From the NCBI RefSeq assembly GCF_035762905.1, contig NZ_DASUCC010000077.1, positions 129,798-193,797 of the forward strand: a stretch of DNA of 64,000 nt. The letters are read 5' to 3'. Shown here piece by piece: positions 50,719 through 58,653 of this stretch. The position numbers were made by a program, and so were the translations under genes. The notes below the pieces were generated by a model. The model did no database searches, was not told where the DNA came from, and was given only the letters and a program-made list of their open reading frames with translations. How positions within the stretch are numbered: position 1 is the stretch's first letter; every line of letters begins with the position of its first letter. This DNA is from DASYTH01 sp035762905. Lineage in GTDB: Bacteria; Actinomycetota; Actinomycetes; Mycobacteriales; Pseudonocardiaceae.

Positions 50719-51185
50719 CCGAGCCGGTGACCGTGCGGCTGCCCACCGAGTCCGACACCCTCCACTTTGGACGCAAGCTCGGCGGGCTGCTCCGGCCGGG
50801 CGACCTCGTCCTCCTCGCCGGTCCCCTCGGCGCCGGGAAAACCGTGCTGGCCAAGGGAATCGCCGACGGCCTCGGGGTGGCCGGGCGGGTCAGCTCGCCG
50901 ACGTTCATCATCGCCCGCGAGCACCGGCCGGCGCCGGGCGGCCGGGGCGTGCCGCTGGTGCACGTGGACGCCTACCGGCTGGGCGGGAACCTGGCCGAGC
51001 TGGACGACCTCGACCTGGACACCGAGCTGGTGGACGCGGTCGTGGTGGTCGAGTGGGGCGAGCACCTGGCCGAGCGGCTGTCCGAGGACCACCTGCTGGT
51101 CCGGCTGGCCCGCACCGAGGACGAGACCAGGATCGCCACCGTCGTCCCGCACGGCGGGTGGGCACACCGCCTCCGGCTAGGCTGA
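50715..51185 (+). CDS. tsaE: tRNA t6A biosynthesis ATPase TsaE
   Basis: A 156-residue P-loop protein. Walker A is GPLGAGKT at 36-43, followed by GRVSSPTFIIAREH and HVDAYRLGG, then VVVVEWGEHL. It stimulates the TsaD-TsaB complex that puts threonylcarbamoyl on tRNA A37. It overlaps the hydrolase gene by ATGA. In M. tuberculosis tsaE directly precedes tsaB (Rv3422c-Rv3421c); here 4.7 kb intervene. Confidence 0.95.
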   Translation: MTEPVTVRLPTESDTLHFGRKLGGLLRPGDLVLLAGPLGAGKTVLAKGIADGLGVAGRVSSPTFIIAREHRPAPGGRGVPLVHVDAYRLGGNLAELDDLDLDTELVDAVVVVEWGEHLAERLSEDHLLVRLARTEDETRIATVVPHGGWAHRLRLG

Positions 51186-51190
51186 ACGGC

Positions 51191-51898
51191 ATGCGGGCGG
51201 TGATCTTTGACTGGGGCGGGACGCTCACTCCGTGGCTGACCGTGGACCACACCCAGGGCTGGCGGGCCTATGCGGACGCACTCCACCCGGACGACCCGGA
51301 CCGGGCGGCCGAGCTCGCCGACGCGATCCGGCTCGCCGAGGCCGCCGCCTGGGGCCGGGTCCGGACCGAGCACCGGGCGTTCACCATCGGCCAGGTGCTC
51401 GAGGCGGCCGGCGCCCCGGCCGACGAGGAGGCGTTCCGCGCCTACCGCGACTTCTGGGAGCACGCGACCTACACCGACCCCGAGGTCCCGGACATGGTCG
51501 AGGCGCTGCGCGCCAGGGGCCTGCGCACCGGCGTGCTGTCCTCCACGTCGTGGCCGGCGACCTGGCACGAGGAGTGGCTGCACCGCGACGGCGTCCTCGA
51601 CCTGTTCGACGCCCTGGTCTGGAGCAGCGACCTCGAGTACACCAAACCCCACCGGGACGCCTTCCTGGCCGCCATGACCGCGGTCGGCATCGACGACCCG
51701 GCCGACTGCGTCTACGTCGGCGACCGGATGTTCGACGACGTCAGCGGCGCCCAGGCGGCCGGCATGCGCACGGTGTTCATTCCCAACAGCGACATCCCGG
51801 CCGCCCAACTGGTGCCCGTCGATGCCCGACCGGACGCCACCATCCGACGTCTCGCCGACCTCCCCGCGGTCGTCGAACCCTGGCTCAGCCGGCACTGA
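51191..51898 (+). CDS. HAD-superfamily hydrolase
   Basis: A 235-residue HAD phosphatase-like protein. Motif I FDWGGTLTP has Gly-Gly where DxD is usual: the first Asp is present, and the second position is Gly, so general acid catalysis may be altered. Motif II is VLSSTSWPA (Ser), motif III the Lys of YTKPHRD, and motif IV GDRMFDDVSGA. Five bp after tsaE. Substrate unknown. Confidence 0.88.
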   Translation: MRAVIFDWGGTLTPWLTVDHTQGWRAYADALHPDDPDRAAELADAIRLAEAAAWGRVRTEHRAFTIGQVLEAAGAPADEEAFRAYRDFWEHATYTDPEVPDMVEALRARGLRTGVLSSTSWPATWHEEWLHRDGVLDLFDALVWSSDLEYTKPHRDAFLAAMTAVGIDDPADCVYVGDRMFDDVSGAQAAGMRTVFIPNSDIPAAQLVPVDARPDATIRRLADLPAVVEPWLSRH

Positions 51899-51907
51899 CC
51901 AGAAAAC

Positions 51908-51940
51908 CCGCTGCCGCCGGCCGAAGGCCGGCGGCAGCGG
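51908..51940. terminator. Strong terminator after the glmS-to-HAD unit
   Basis: A perfect 15-bp stem (51908-51922 with 51926-51940) closes a gaa triloop. It begins 10 bp after the HAD stop codon. It is the most stable simple hairpin in the window. Confidence 0.85.
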
Positions 51941-51988
51941 CCCGGCGACGCAGCGGCCGGCTTTGCCTGGTTGGTGCCCTGAGGTCGT

Positions 51989-52064
51989 CCCTTACTCCGC
52001 CTTACCCGGTCACCGGGGCGCCTCTCAGCGCCCGAGTAAGGGCCCACGCCGCGCGGTCGGCGTG
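51989..52064 (+). ncRNA. Candidate structured RNA or leader: three-way junction plus hairpin
   Basis: A closing stem cccttactc / gagtaaggg (51989-51997 with 52034-52042, 9 bp, perfect) encloses two hairpins: cccgg-tca-ccggg and ggcgc-ctctca-gcgcc. Three bases later another hairpin, cacgccg-cgcggt-cggcgtg, spans 52045-52064. All lie between a strong terminator and a 46-codon gene at 52133. The layout suggests a folded 5' leader or small RNA. I do not match it to a known riboswitch class, and strand is assumed from the downstream gene. Confidence 0.45.
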
Positions 52065-52132
52065 TTCCTCCGATGCCCGGACTCCGCCCTCAGGACGAGA
52101 GTTCGTTGCATCGTCAGGAAAGGGTGATTGAC

Positions 52133-52273
52133 ATGGAGTGGACCCCAGAAGCCGTCCGGGCCGAGATGGACTACCGGCTGGAGACCGCGCGCCGGCACCA
52201 GGCGGTGCGCCGGCTCCGGGACAGCGGCGGGCGCCGGCCACACTGGTGGCAGCGGCTGCGGACGCGGCACTGA
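52133..52273 (+). CDS. 46-residue basic protein, unknown function
   Basis: From ATG 52133, preceded by aggaaaggg 7 nt upstream, to TGA 52271-52273. MEWTPEAVRAEMDYRLETAR forms an amphipathic helix; the rest is Arg/His/Trp-rich (HWWQRLRTRH). Many Pseudonocardiales small proteins have this helix-plus-basic-tail form, but I know no function. It is preceded by the structured element and converges on the carboxyltransferase gene with 13 bp between. Confidence 0.65.
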   Translation: MEWTPEAVRAEMDYRLETARRHQAVRRLRDSGGRRPHWWQRLRTRH

Positions 52274-52286
52274 CTCAGGTGGCGGC

Positions 52287-53603
52287 TCAGGTGGTAACAA
52301 TGCCCCGCACGACGCCGAGCTCGACGAGATCCGCCGGCCGCAGCCGGAGCTGTCCGGCCGTGGCCGGCACGTCGGCGGCACTGCGTTTGAGTATCGCCGC
52401 GGCGAGCTCCGGGGCGATGACCGCGAAGTACCCGTCCGGGGTGATCCAGGTGGCGTCCGGTGCGGACAGCGCCAGCGCCCCGCCGGAGCCGCCCTCGCCG
52501 ATCACCAGCGTGGTGACCGGCACCGTGACCTCGGCGACCGCGGCGAACAGCGACGCGATCGCCGGGCCGAGGCCGGCCCGCTCGGCGCCAGGGTCGACGG
52601 CCGCCCCCGGCGTGTCCACCAGGGTCAGCACCGGCAGCCCGAGCCGCCCGGCCAGCCGGATCAGCCGGGCCGCGGTGCGGAACCCGGCGGGCGTGGTCGC
52701 CGTGCCGGCCTGTGCCGCGTAGGCGATCACCTGCCCGTCGCGCCGGCCGATCCCGCAGAGCATGCCCGGGTCGACGCCGCCGGCCCGGTCTCCGCTGACC
52801 GGGCGGCGCAGCTCGAAATAGTCGTCCAGGTAGGCCGACGCCCGCGGCCGCGCGGCCAGCCGGGCCCGCAGCACCGCCGCCCAGCCGTCCCTGGCCGGCT
52901 CCGCCTCGCCCAGCGCCCGGGGCACCGGCGCGGGTCGCGGCGCCGGCAGGTCCCCGAGCAGCGCCAGCCACTGACCGAGCACCCCGCGCAGCGTCGCCGC
53001 GTCCACCACCTCGTCCACCGCGCCCGCGGCCAGCTGGCCCTCGGCCGTGTACGCCGGATCCTGGGCGAACACCACCGGCCGCACCCGGCTGCCGGCGAAC
53101 CCGACCTGGGCCCCGGCCACCCCGAGCACCACGTCCGCCCCGGCGCCGAGCGACGCCCACACCCCGCCGGTCGTCGGGTCGCACAGCACCGCGACGTGCG
53201 GCGGCCCGGCCGCGCGCAGCGCAGCGGCGGCGGCCGAGACGAGCTGCAGCTGGCGCAGCGCCAGCATCCCCTCCTGCATCCGGCTGCCGCCGGTGGCCAG
53301 CATCGACACCACCGGCAGCCCGGCGGAGACCGCCGCCTCGAACGCGTTGGTCAGCATCGCGCCGGTGGCCGACCCGATCGAGCCGCCGAGGAACCGGAAG
53401 TCGAACGCGATCAGCACCGCCTCGGTGTCGCCGATCCTGGCCCGCCCGCACACCACCGACTCGCGCTCGCCGGTGCGTTCGGTGGCCGCGGCCAGCGCCG
53501 CCGGGTAACCGGGCCAGCCCAGCGGGTCGGCGCTGACCTTGCCCGGACCGAAGTCGGTGAACGCGCTGGTCACCGCGGCGATCATCGCCCGGGCCTCAGC
53601 CAT
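52287..53603 (-). CDS. Acetyl/acyl-CoA carboxylase carboxyltransferase, fused AccD-AccA type
   Basis: A 438-residue protein. The N-terminal half is AccD-like (FRFLGGSIGSATGAMLTNAF, SMLATGGSRMQEGM); the C-terminal half is AccA-like (LTLVDTPGAAVDPGAER, GEGGSGGALALSAPD). The zinc ribbon of AccD is missing. It transfers carboxyl from biotin to an acyl-CoA, probably acetyl-CoA, and resembles Rv0904c (AccD3). No biotin carboxylase gene is nearby. It follows matB with an 8-bp overlap, linking both to malonyl-CoA supply. Confidence 0.88.
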   Translation of the reverse strand: MAEARAMIAAVTSAFTDFGPGKVSADPLGWPGYPAALAAATERTGERESVVCGRARIGDTEAVLIAFDFRFLGGSIGSATGAMLTNAFEAAVSAGLPVVSMLATGGSRMQEGMLALRQLQLVSAAAAALRAAGPPHVAVLCDPTTGGVWASLGAGADVVLGVAGAQVGFAGSRVRPVVFAQDPAYTAEGQLAAGAVDEVVDAATLRGVLGQWLALLGDLPAPRPAPVPRALGEAEPARDGWAAVLRARLAARPRASAYLDDYFELRRPVSGDRAGGVDPGMLCGIGRRDGQVIAYAAQAGTATTPAGFRTAARLIRLAGRLGLPVLTLVDTPGAAVDPGAERAGLGPAIASLFAAVAEVTVPVTTLVIGEGGSGGALALSAPDATWITPDGYFAVIAPELAAAILKRSAADVPATAGQLRLRPADLVELGVVRGIVTT

Positions 53604-54999
53604 CCAGGGATCGTTTCATGACCTTGCCCATCTCGTTGCGCGGCAACGCGTCCAGGAAGTGCACCACCCGGGGCCGCTTGTGCGGGGCGAGCAGCCGGGC
53701 GACGTGATCGGCGAGCTCCGCCGCGGTCGGTGCGGGTCCGGCGGCCGGCACCACCCAGGCCACGATCCGTTCGCCGAGGTCGTCGTCGGGCTGCCCGGTC
53801 ACCGCCACCTCGGCCACTCCGGGATGCTCGAGCAGCGCGTTCTCGATCTCGCCGGCACCGATCTTGTACCCACCGCTCTTGATCAGGTCGGTGGCCCGCC
53901 GCCCGACGATCCGCAGGTAGCCGTCCGGGTCCCGGACCGCCACGTCCCCGGTCCGGAACCACCCGTCGCGCAGCGCCGCCGCGGTCGCCTCGGGCCGGTT
54001 GAGGTATCCGAGGAACAGGTTCGGGCCACGCACCTCGATCTCGCCGACCGTCGTGCCGTCCCACGGTCCGATGGCCACCCCGGCGTCGTCCACCAGCCGC
54101 ACCTCGACGCCGTCGAGGGGCACCCCGACGGTCCCCGGCCGGCGCTCGCCGTCCGCCCGCACGCTGGTGTTCATCAGCGTCTCGGTCATGCCGTACCGCT
54201 CGACCACGCGCTGCCCGGTCAGCCGGAAGATCCGCTCGTGGTCGGTGGCCGGCAGCGCGGCTGAGCCGGACACCAGCAGCCGGGCCCGGCCGACGGCGGC
54301 GGCCAGCTCCGGATCGGCCGCGCAGTCGATGGCCAGCCGGTGGTACATGGTCGGCACCCCGAACATCATCGTGGCCGGGCCGCCCAGCTCGGCCGCGACG
54401 GCGGCGCTGGCGAACCGGCCGACGTGGTGCACCGCGCCGCCCCGGCGCAGCGGGCCGAGCACCCCGACGATCAGGCCGTGCACATGGAACAGCGGCAGCG
54501 CGTGCACCAGGACGTCGTCCCGGGTCCACGCCCAGGCCGCGGCCAGCGCGTCGAGGTTGCTGGCGATGGCCCGGCGGGGCAGCAGCACCCCCTTGGGCGG
54601 GCCGGTGGTGCCCGAGGTGTAGACGACGAGCGCCGGTGCCTCCGGATCCGGCTCGGTGCCGGACCACGCCGTGTCGCCGGCCGGCAGGTCCACCGGCCCG
54701 TCCGGCTCGCCGAGCACCAGGCCGGGCTCGCTGTCGCGCAGGATGTGGTCCAGTTCCCGCTCCCCGGTCCTCGGGTTGAGCGGCACCACCGGCACCCCGG
54801 CGAGCAGCGCCGCGACCACCGCGACGCAGGTCTCGACGCTCGGGTGCGCCCAGACCGCCACCCGCCGGTGCGCGCGCAGCGACCCGGCGAGCCGGCCGGC
54901 CGCCGCGGCCAGCTCCCGGTAGCTCACCGAGCGCGCGCCGAAGCGCAGCGCCTCCCGGTCGTCCCCGGCGGCCAGCGCGGGAAACAGCGGTTGCGCCAT
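53596..54999 (-). CDS. matB: Malonyl-CoA (methylmalonyl-CoA) synthetase
   Basis: A 467-residue acyl-adenylating enzyme that makes malonyl-CoA from malonate, ATP and CoA. P-loop YTSGTTGPPKG at 127-137; signatures MMFGVPTMYHRL, VERYGMTETLMNTSVRADGE, and the hinge RIVGRRATDLIKSGGYKIG. Catalytic K459 is in NEMGKVMKR. The sequence is recognisably that of the Streptomyces coelicolor MatB, which also accepts methylmalonate. ATG 54999 has a strong ribosome site (aaaggag). It is divergent from a methyltransferase gene. Confidence 0.93.
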   Translation of the reverse strand: MAQPLFPALAAGDDREALRFGARSVSYRELAAAAGRLAGSLRAHRRVAVWAHPSVETCVAVVAALLAGVPVVPLNPRTGERELDHILRDSEPGLVLGEPDGPVDLPAGDTAWSGTEPDPEAPALVVYTSGTTGPPKGVLLPRRAIASNLDALAAAWAWTRDDVLVHALPLFHVHGLIVGVLGPLRRGGAVHHVGRFASAAVAAELGGPATMMFGVPTMYHRLAIDCAADPELAAAVGRARLLVSGSAALPATDHERIFRLTGQRVVERYGMTETLMNTSVRADGERRPGTVGVPLDGVEVRLVDDAGVAIGPWDGTTVGEIEVRGPNLFLGYLNRPEATAAALRDGWFRTGDVAVRDPDGYLRIVGRRATDLIKSGGYKIGAGEIENALLEHPGVAEVAVTGQPDDDLGERIVAWVVPAAGPAPTAAELADHVARLLAPHKRPRVVHFLDALPRNEMGKVMKRSLDG

Positions 55000-55055
55000 T
55001 GCTCTCCTTTCGCCGTGTCCGGACCATATTCTCGACTCGACACGGGGAGGGCCGG

Positions 55056-55898
55056 ATGGCGACCGAGAAGTTGACCAACCTGTCCCGGACCGCGATCGGG
55101 GTCGCGTTCATGCGGGCGGTGGAGAGCCGGCGGCCCGACCGGCTGTTCGAGGACCCGCTGGCCGAGGCGTTCGTGGTCGCCGCGCAGGCGGTGCTGCCGG
55201 ACAGCGACCTGATCCAGTCCGCCGCCGCGGCCGAGCGGACCCTGGCCGTCTTCGGACCGCACATCGCCGTCCGCACCCGGTTCTACGACGACTACCTGCT
55301 GGCCGCGACCGGATCCGGGTGCCGACAGGTGGTGCTGCTTGCGGCCGGGCTGGACACCCGGGCGTTCCGGCTGGCCTGGCCGGACGGCGTGCGGCTGTTC
55401 GAGGTCGACCTGCCCGAGATGACCGGCTACAAGGAGCAGGTGCTCGCCGCGCGGCAGGCCGAGCCGGGCTGCGCCCGCACCGTGCTCGACGCGGATCTGC
55501 GCGCGGACTGGCCGGCGCGGCTGACCGAGGCCGGGCTGCGGCCGGCCGAGCCCACCGCGTGGTTGCTCGAGGGGCTGCTGGCCTATCTCACCGCGGACGA
55601 GGTGGCCGCCCTGCTCACCGCGGTCGGCTCGGTGTCCGCGCCGGGCAGCCGGCTGGCCTGCGAGCATCTGCCCGAGAGCGGCGGTGCGCTGCTGGACCTG
55701 GTCCAGGCCAGCGGCAGCACGGCCGGCGTTGCGCACCTGTGGAAGGGCGGGCTGAGCGAGGAGCTGTCCGACTGGCTGGATCGGGCCGGCTGGCGACCCA
55801 CCCCGCACAGCGGGCAGGCGCTCGCCGACGCGTACGGCCGGCCCGACCCGGAGGCATTCAGCATGGGCTTCCTGACGGCGGTCCGGGCCACCTCGTAG
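55056..55898 (+). CDS. Leucine carboxyl methyltransferase-like SAM-dependent methyltransferase
   Basis: A 280-residue protein of the actinobacterial LCM/TIGR00027 type, common in mycobacteria and Streptomyces. Motifs: RTRFYDDYLLAA, SAM-binding VVLLAAGLDTRAFRL, acidic FEVDLPEM and WLLEGLLAYL. ATG 55056 follows ggggaggg. Members methylate small carboxylates or polyketide-like products; the substrate here is unknown. It lies 11 bp before tsaB. Confidence 0.9.
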   Translation: MATEKLTNLSRTAIGVAFMRAVESRRPDRLFEDPLAEAFVVAAQAVLPDSDLIQSAAAAERTLAVFGPHIAVRTRFYDDYLLAATGSGCRQVVLLAAGLDTRAFRLAWPDGVRLFEVDLPEMTGYKEQVLAARQAEPGCARTVLDADLRADWPARLTEAGLRPAEPTAWLLEGLLAYLTADEVAALLTAVGSVSAPGSRLACEHLPESGGALLDLVQASGSTAGVAHLWKGGLSEELSDWLDRAGWRPTPHSGQALADAYGRPDPEAFSMGFLTAVRATS

Positions 55899-55909
55899 GC
55901 TTGACCCTC

Positions 55910-56581
55910 GTGCTGCTGCTCGCCGTGGACACCGCGACGCCGGCGATCACCGCCGGAGTGGTCGCGCTGGACGGCGGCGCGGCCCGGGTGCTCGCCGAGC
56001 GGGTCACGGTCGACGCCAAGGCGCACGGCGAGCTGCTCACCCCGCACCTGCTGCACGCGCTGAACTCGGCCGGCCGCGAGCTGTCCGAAGTGGACGCTGT
56101 GGTGTGCGGCGTAGGACCGGGCCCGTTCACCGGGTTGCGCGCCGGCATGGTGACCGCCGCGGCGCTCGGGCACGCGCTGGACGTCGCGGTGTACCCGGTG
56201 TGCTCGCTGGACGCGATCGCCGCCGAGGTCCCGGGCGCGCCGCTGCTGGTGGTCACCGACGCCCGGCGCCGGGAGGTGTACTGGGCCGGCTACGACGGCA
56301 CCGGTGCCCGGGTGACCGGGCCGGCGGTCGAGCGGCCGGCGGAGTTGGCGGCGCGGCTGCCGGAGTTGGGTGTGCACCGCGCGGCCGGCTACGGCGCCCG
56401 GCTCTACGCCGAGGTGCTCGGCCTCGCGGTGACCGGGCCGGAGCATCCGTCGCCGGCCGGACTGGTCGCCGCCGCGGGACCGGCGCTGCGGGCCGGCACC
56501 CCGGCCGGCCCGTTGACCCCGCTCTACCTGCGCCGCCCGGACGCGGTCGAGCCGGGCGCGCGCAAGCGGGTGCTGCGATGA
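55910..56581 (+). CDS. tsaB: tRNA t6A biosynthesis protein TsaB
   Basis: A 223-residue member of the TsaD/Kae1-related fold without the metal-binding motif. GTG 55910 gives MLLLAVDTATPAIT; TTG 55901 is an alternative. Signatures: LLTPHLLHAL, VCGVGPGPFTGLRAGMVTA and VVTDARRREVYWA. TsaB dimerises with TsaD and TsaE. It overlaps rimI by ATGA. Confidence 0.94.
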   Translation: MLLLAVDTATPAITAGVVALDGGAARVLAERVTVDAKAHGELLTPHLLHALNSAGRELSEVDAVVCGVGPGPFTGLRAGMVTAAALGHALDVAVYPVCSLDAIAAEVPGAPLLVVTDARRREVYWAGYDGTGARVTGPAVERPAELAARLPELGVHRAAGYGARLYAEVLGLAVTGPEHPSPAGLVAAAGPALRAGTPAGPLTPLYLRRPDAVEPGARKRVLR

Positions 56582-57033
56582 CGTTTCGGCTGGAACCGTT
56601 GCGGCGAAAGGACGTGGGCCGATGTGCGGAGCTGGAGCGGATTCTGTTCCCCGGTGACGACCCGTGGAGTGAGTCGGCGTTCCGGTCCGAGCTGAACGCC
56701 GGCCACTACTACGTCGGGGCCTATGTGGATGGTTGGCTGGTCGGCTACGCGGGCATGGCGCTGGTCGGCCGGCCGCCCTCGTGCGAGGCCACCGTGCACA
56801 CCATCGGCGTGGATCCGTTGTGGCAGCGCAAGGGTGTCGGCCGAGCCCTGCTGAAAGCGTTGCTGGACAAGGTGGACGAGCTGCACGCTCCGGTTTTTCT
56901 CGAGGTGCGCACGGACAACGCGGTGGCGATCGGGTTGTACGAGGCGAACGGGTTCAGCCGGGTCGGCCTGCGCCGCCGGTACTACCGGCCGTCCGGCGCC
57001 GACGCCTACACCATGGCCCGGGAGCCGGCATGA
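56578..57033 (+). CDS. rimI: Ribosomal protein S18-alanine N-acetyltransferase
   Basis: A 151-residue GNAT acetyltransferase. The acetyl-CoA motif is QRKGVGRALLKALL; FLEVRTDNAVAIGLYEANGF and the closing RRRYYRPSGADAYTM are typical of RimI. Overlaps tsaB and tsaD by ATGA, the usual tsaB-rimI-tsaD order. Confidence 0.94.
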   Translation: MTFRLEPLRRKDVGRCAELERILFPGDDPWSESAFRSELNAGHYYVGAYVDGWLVGYAGMALVGRPPSCEATVHTIGVDPLWQRKGVGRALLKALLDKVDELHAPVFLEVRTDNAVAIGLYEANGFSRVGLRRRYYRPSGADAYTMAREPA

Positions 57034-58088
57034 CACTGATTCTGGGCATTGAGAGCTCGTGCGACGAGACCGGCGTCGGGATCGTCCGGCTGGGCCCGCG
57101 CGGCGAGTTGGAACTGCTCGGCGACGAGGTCGCGTCCAGCGTGGAGCAGCATGCCCGGTTCGGCGGCGTGGTGCCGGAGGTGGCCAGCCGGGCGCACCTG
57201 GAAGCCATGGTGCCCACCATGAAGCGCGCGATCGCCGCGGCCGGTGTCGAACTGTCCGATGTGGACGCCGTGGCGGTGACCTGCGGTCCGGGGCTGGCCG
57301 GCGCGCTGCTGGTCGGGGTGTCCGCGGCGAAGGCGTACGCGGCCGCGCTGGACGTGCCGCTCTACGGGGTCAACCATCTGGCCGGGCACGTGGCCGCGGA
57401 CACCCTGCAGCACGGCCCGCTTCCCTCGCCGTGCCTGGCGTTGCTGGTCTCCGGCGGGCACACCCAGCTGCTGCTGGTGGACGACCTGGCCGGCAAGATC
57501 ACCGAGATCGGCTCCACGATCGACGACGCGGCCGGCGAGGCCTACGACAAGGTGGCCAGGATCCTCGGTCTGCCCTACCCGGGCGGGCCGCCGATCGACC
57601 GGGCCGCCGGGCGCGGCAACCCGGCGGCGATCGCGTTCCCGCGCGGCCTGACCGGACAGCGCCAATCAGAACTGGGACGCCGGCCTTACGATTTCTCCTT
57701 CTCCGGCCTGAAGACCGCGGTGGCCCGGTGGGTCGAGGCGCGTGAGCGGGACGGCGAGCCGGTGCCGGTGGACGACGTGGCCGCGTCGTTCCAGGAGGCG
57801 GTGGCCGACGTGCTGACCGCGAAGGCGGTGCGCGCGGCCGGCGAGCTGGGCATCGGCACGCTGGTCGTGTCCGGCGGGGTGGCGGCCAACTCCCGGCTGT
57901 CCGCGCTGGCCGCGCAGCGCTGTGCCGAGGCCGGGATCGAGCTGCGGGTGCCGCGGCCCCGGCTGTGCACCGACAACGGCGCGATGATCGCGGCGCTCGG
58001 CGCGCACCTGGTCGCGGCCGGGGTGCCGCCGTCCGCGCTGGACCTGTCCGCCGATCCCGCGCTGCCGGTCGGCACGGTCTCGGTCTGA
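57030..58088 (+). CDS. tsaD: tRNA N6-adenosine threonylcarbamoyltransferase TsaD
   Basis: A 352-residue Kae1/Gcp-family enzyme that transfers threonylcarbamoyl to A37 of ANN-decoding tRNAs. Signatures: ILGIESSCDETGVGIV, VVPEVASRAHLE, metal ligands in GVNHLAGHVAAD, LLVSGGHTQL and CTDNGAMIAALGAH. Last gene of the tsaB-rimI-tsaD unit; a 9-bp-stem hairpin follows at 58106. Confidence 0.97.
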   Translation: MTLILGIESSCDETGVGIVRLGPRGELELLGDEVASSVEQHARFGGVVPEVASRAHLEAMVPTMKRAIAAAGVELSDVDAVAVTCGPGLAGALLVGVSAAKAYAAALDVPLYGVNHLAGHVAADTLQHGPLPSPCLALLVSGGHTQLLLVDDLAGKITEIGSTIDDAAGEAYDKVARILGLPYPGGPPIDRAAGRGNPAAIAFPRGLTGQRQSELGRRPYDFSFSGLKTAVARWVEARERDGEPVPVDDVAASFQEAVADVLTAKAVRAAGELGIGTLVVSGGVAANSRLSALAAQRCAEAGIELRVPRPRLCTDNGAMIAALGAHLVAAGVPPSALDLSADPALPVGTVSV

Positions 58089-58105
58089 CCGGCAACCCGA
58101 GGCGG

Positions 58106-58131
58106 CGATCACCCGTATAGCTGGGTGATCG
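58106..58131. promoter_or_regulatory. Perfect inverted repeat abutting the ECF sigma gene's ribosome site
   Basis: Arms cgatcaccc (58106-58114) and gggtgatcg (58123-58131) flank gtatagct. It starts 17 bp after the tsaD stop and touches the gaaggga ribosome site of the sigma gene. It could terminate the tsaD transcript, form a regulator site, or mask the ribosome site. Confidence 0.7.
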
Positions 58132-58143
58132 AAGGGAGCCCAC

Positions 58144-58653
58144 GTGCCCGACCGGGATCTCGAGTTCCGCGCGTACTTCGAGGCCCGCGCGGCCGTGCTT
58201 CGGCGCACCGCGTTTCTGCTGTGCGGAGACTGGCACAAGGCGGAGGATCTGGCGCAGACCGCACTGGTCAGGCTGTATGTGGCCTGGCCGCGGTTGCACC
58301 GGGACGGTCAGGTGGACGCCTACGCGCGCAAGATCGTGGTGCGGGCCGCGATCGACGACTCCCGGCGGTGGTTCCGCAGGCGGGAGACCGCGATGGGCGA
58401 GGTTCCCGACATCCAGGCCGCCGCCGCGCCTGGCGTGGACGACGTGATCGACGTGCGGCGGGCGCTCGCCGAGCTGCCGCCCGGCCAGCGCGCCGCCGTG
58501 GTCCTGCGGTACTGGGAGGACCTGCCGGTGGCGGAGACGGCGCAGCTGCTCGGGTGCAGCGAGGGGACGGTGAAGAGCCAGGCGGCCAAGGGCCTGGCCG
58601 CGCTGCGCCGGCTGCTCGCCGCCGGCCGGCCGGTGCTGAGGGAGCAATCGTGA
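58144..58653 (+). CDS. SigE-family (Streptomyces-type) ECF sigma factor
   Basis: A 169-residue sigma factor. Region 2: FRAYFEARAAVLRRTAFLL, DWHKAEDLAQTALVRLY. Region 4: LAELPPGQRAAVVLRYW and LLGCSEGTVKSQAAKGLAAL. The FLLCGDW-type start and RLY(V)AWPRL are those of the actinobacterial TIGR02983 ('SigE family') group, different from SigE at 3397. GTG 58144. Coupled by GTGA to a membrane protein gene, the usual place for its regulator. Confidence 0.93.
   Translation: MPDRDLEFRAYFEARAAVLRRTAFLLCGDWHKAEDLAQTALVRLYVAWPRLHRDGQVDAYARKIVVRAAIDDSRRWFRRRETAMGEVPDIQAAAAPGVDDVIDVRRALAELPPGQRAAVVLRYWEDLPVAETAQLLGCSEGTVKSQAAKGLAALRRLLAAGRPVLREQS

Noticed and set aside
51989..52042. tRNA gene
   Set aside because: The closing stem has 9 bp, the element is only 54 nt, and there is no anticodon arm or T-loop sequence.
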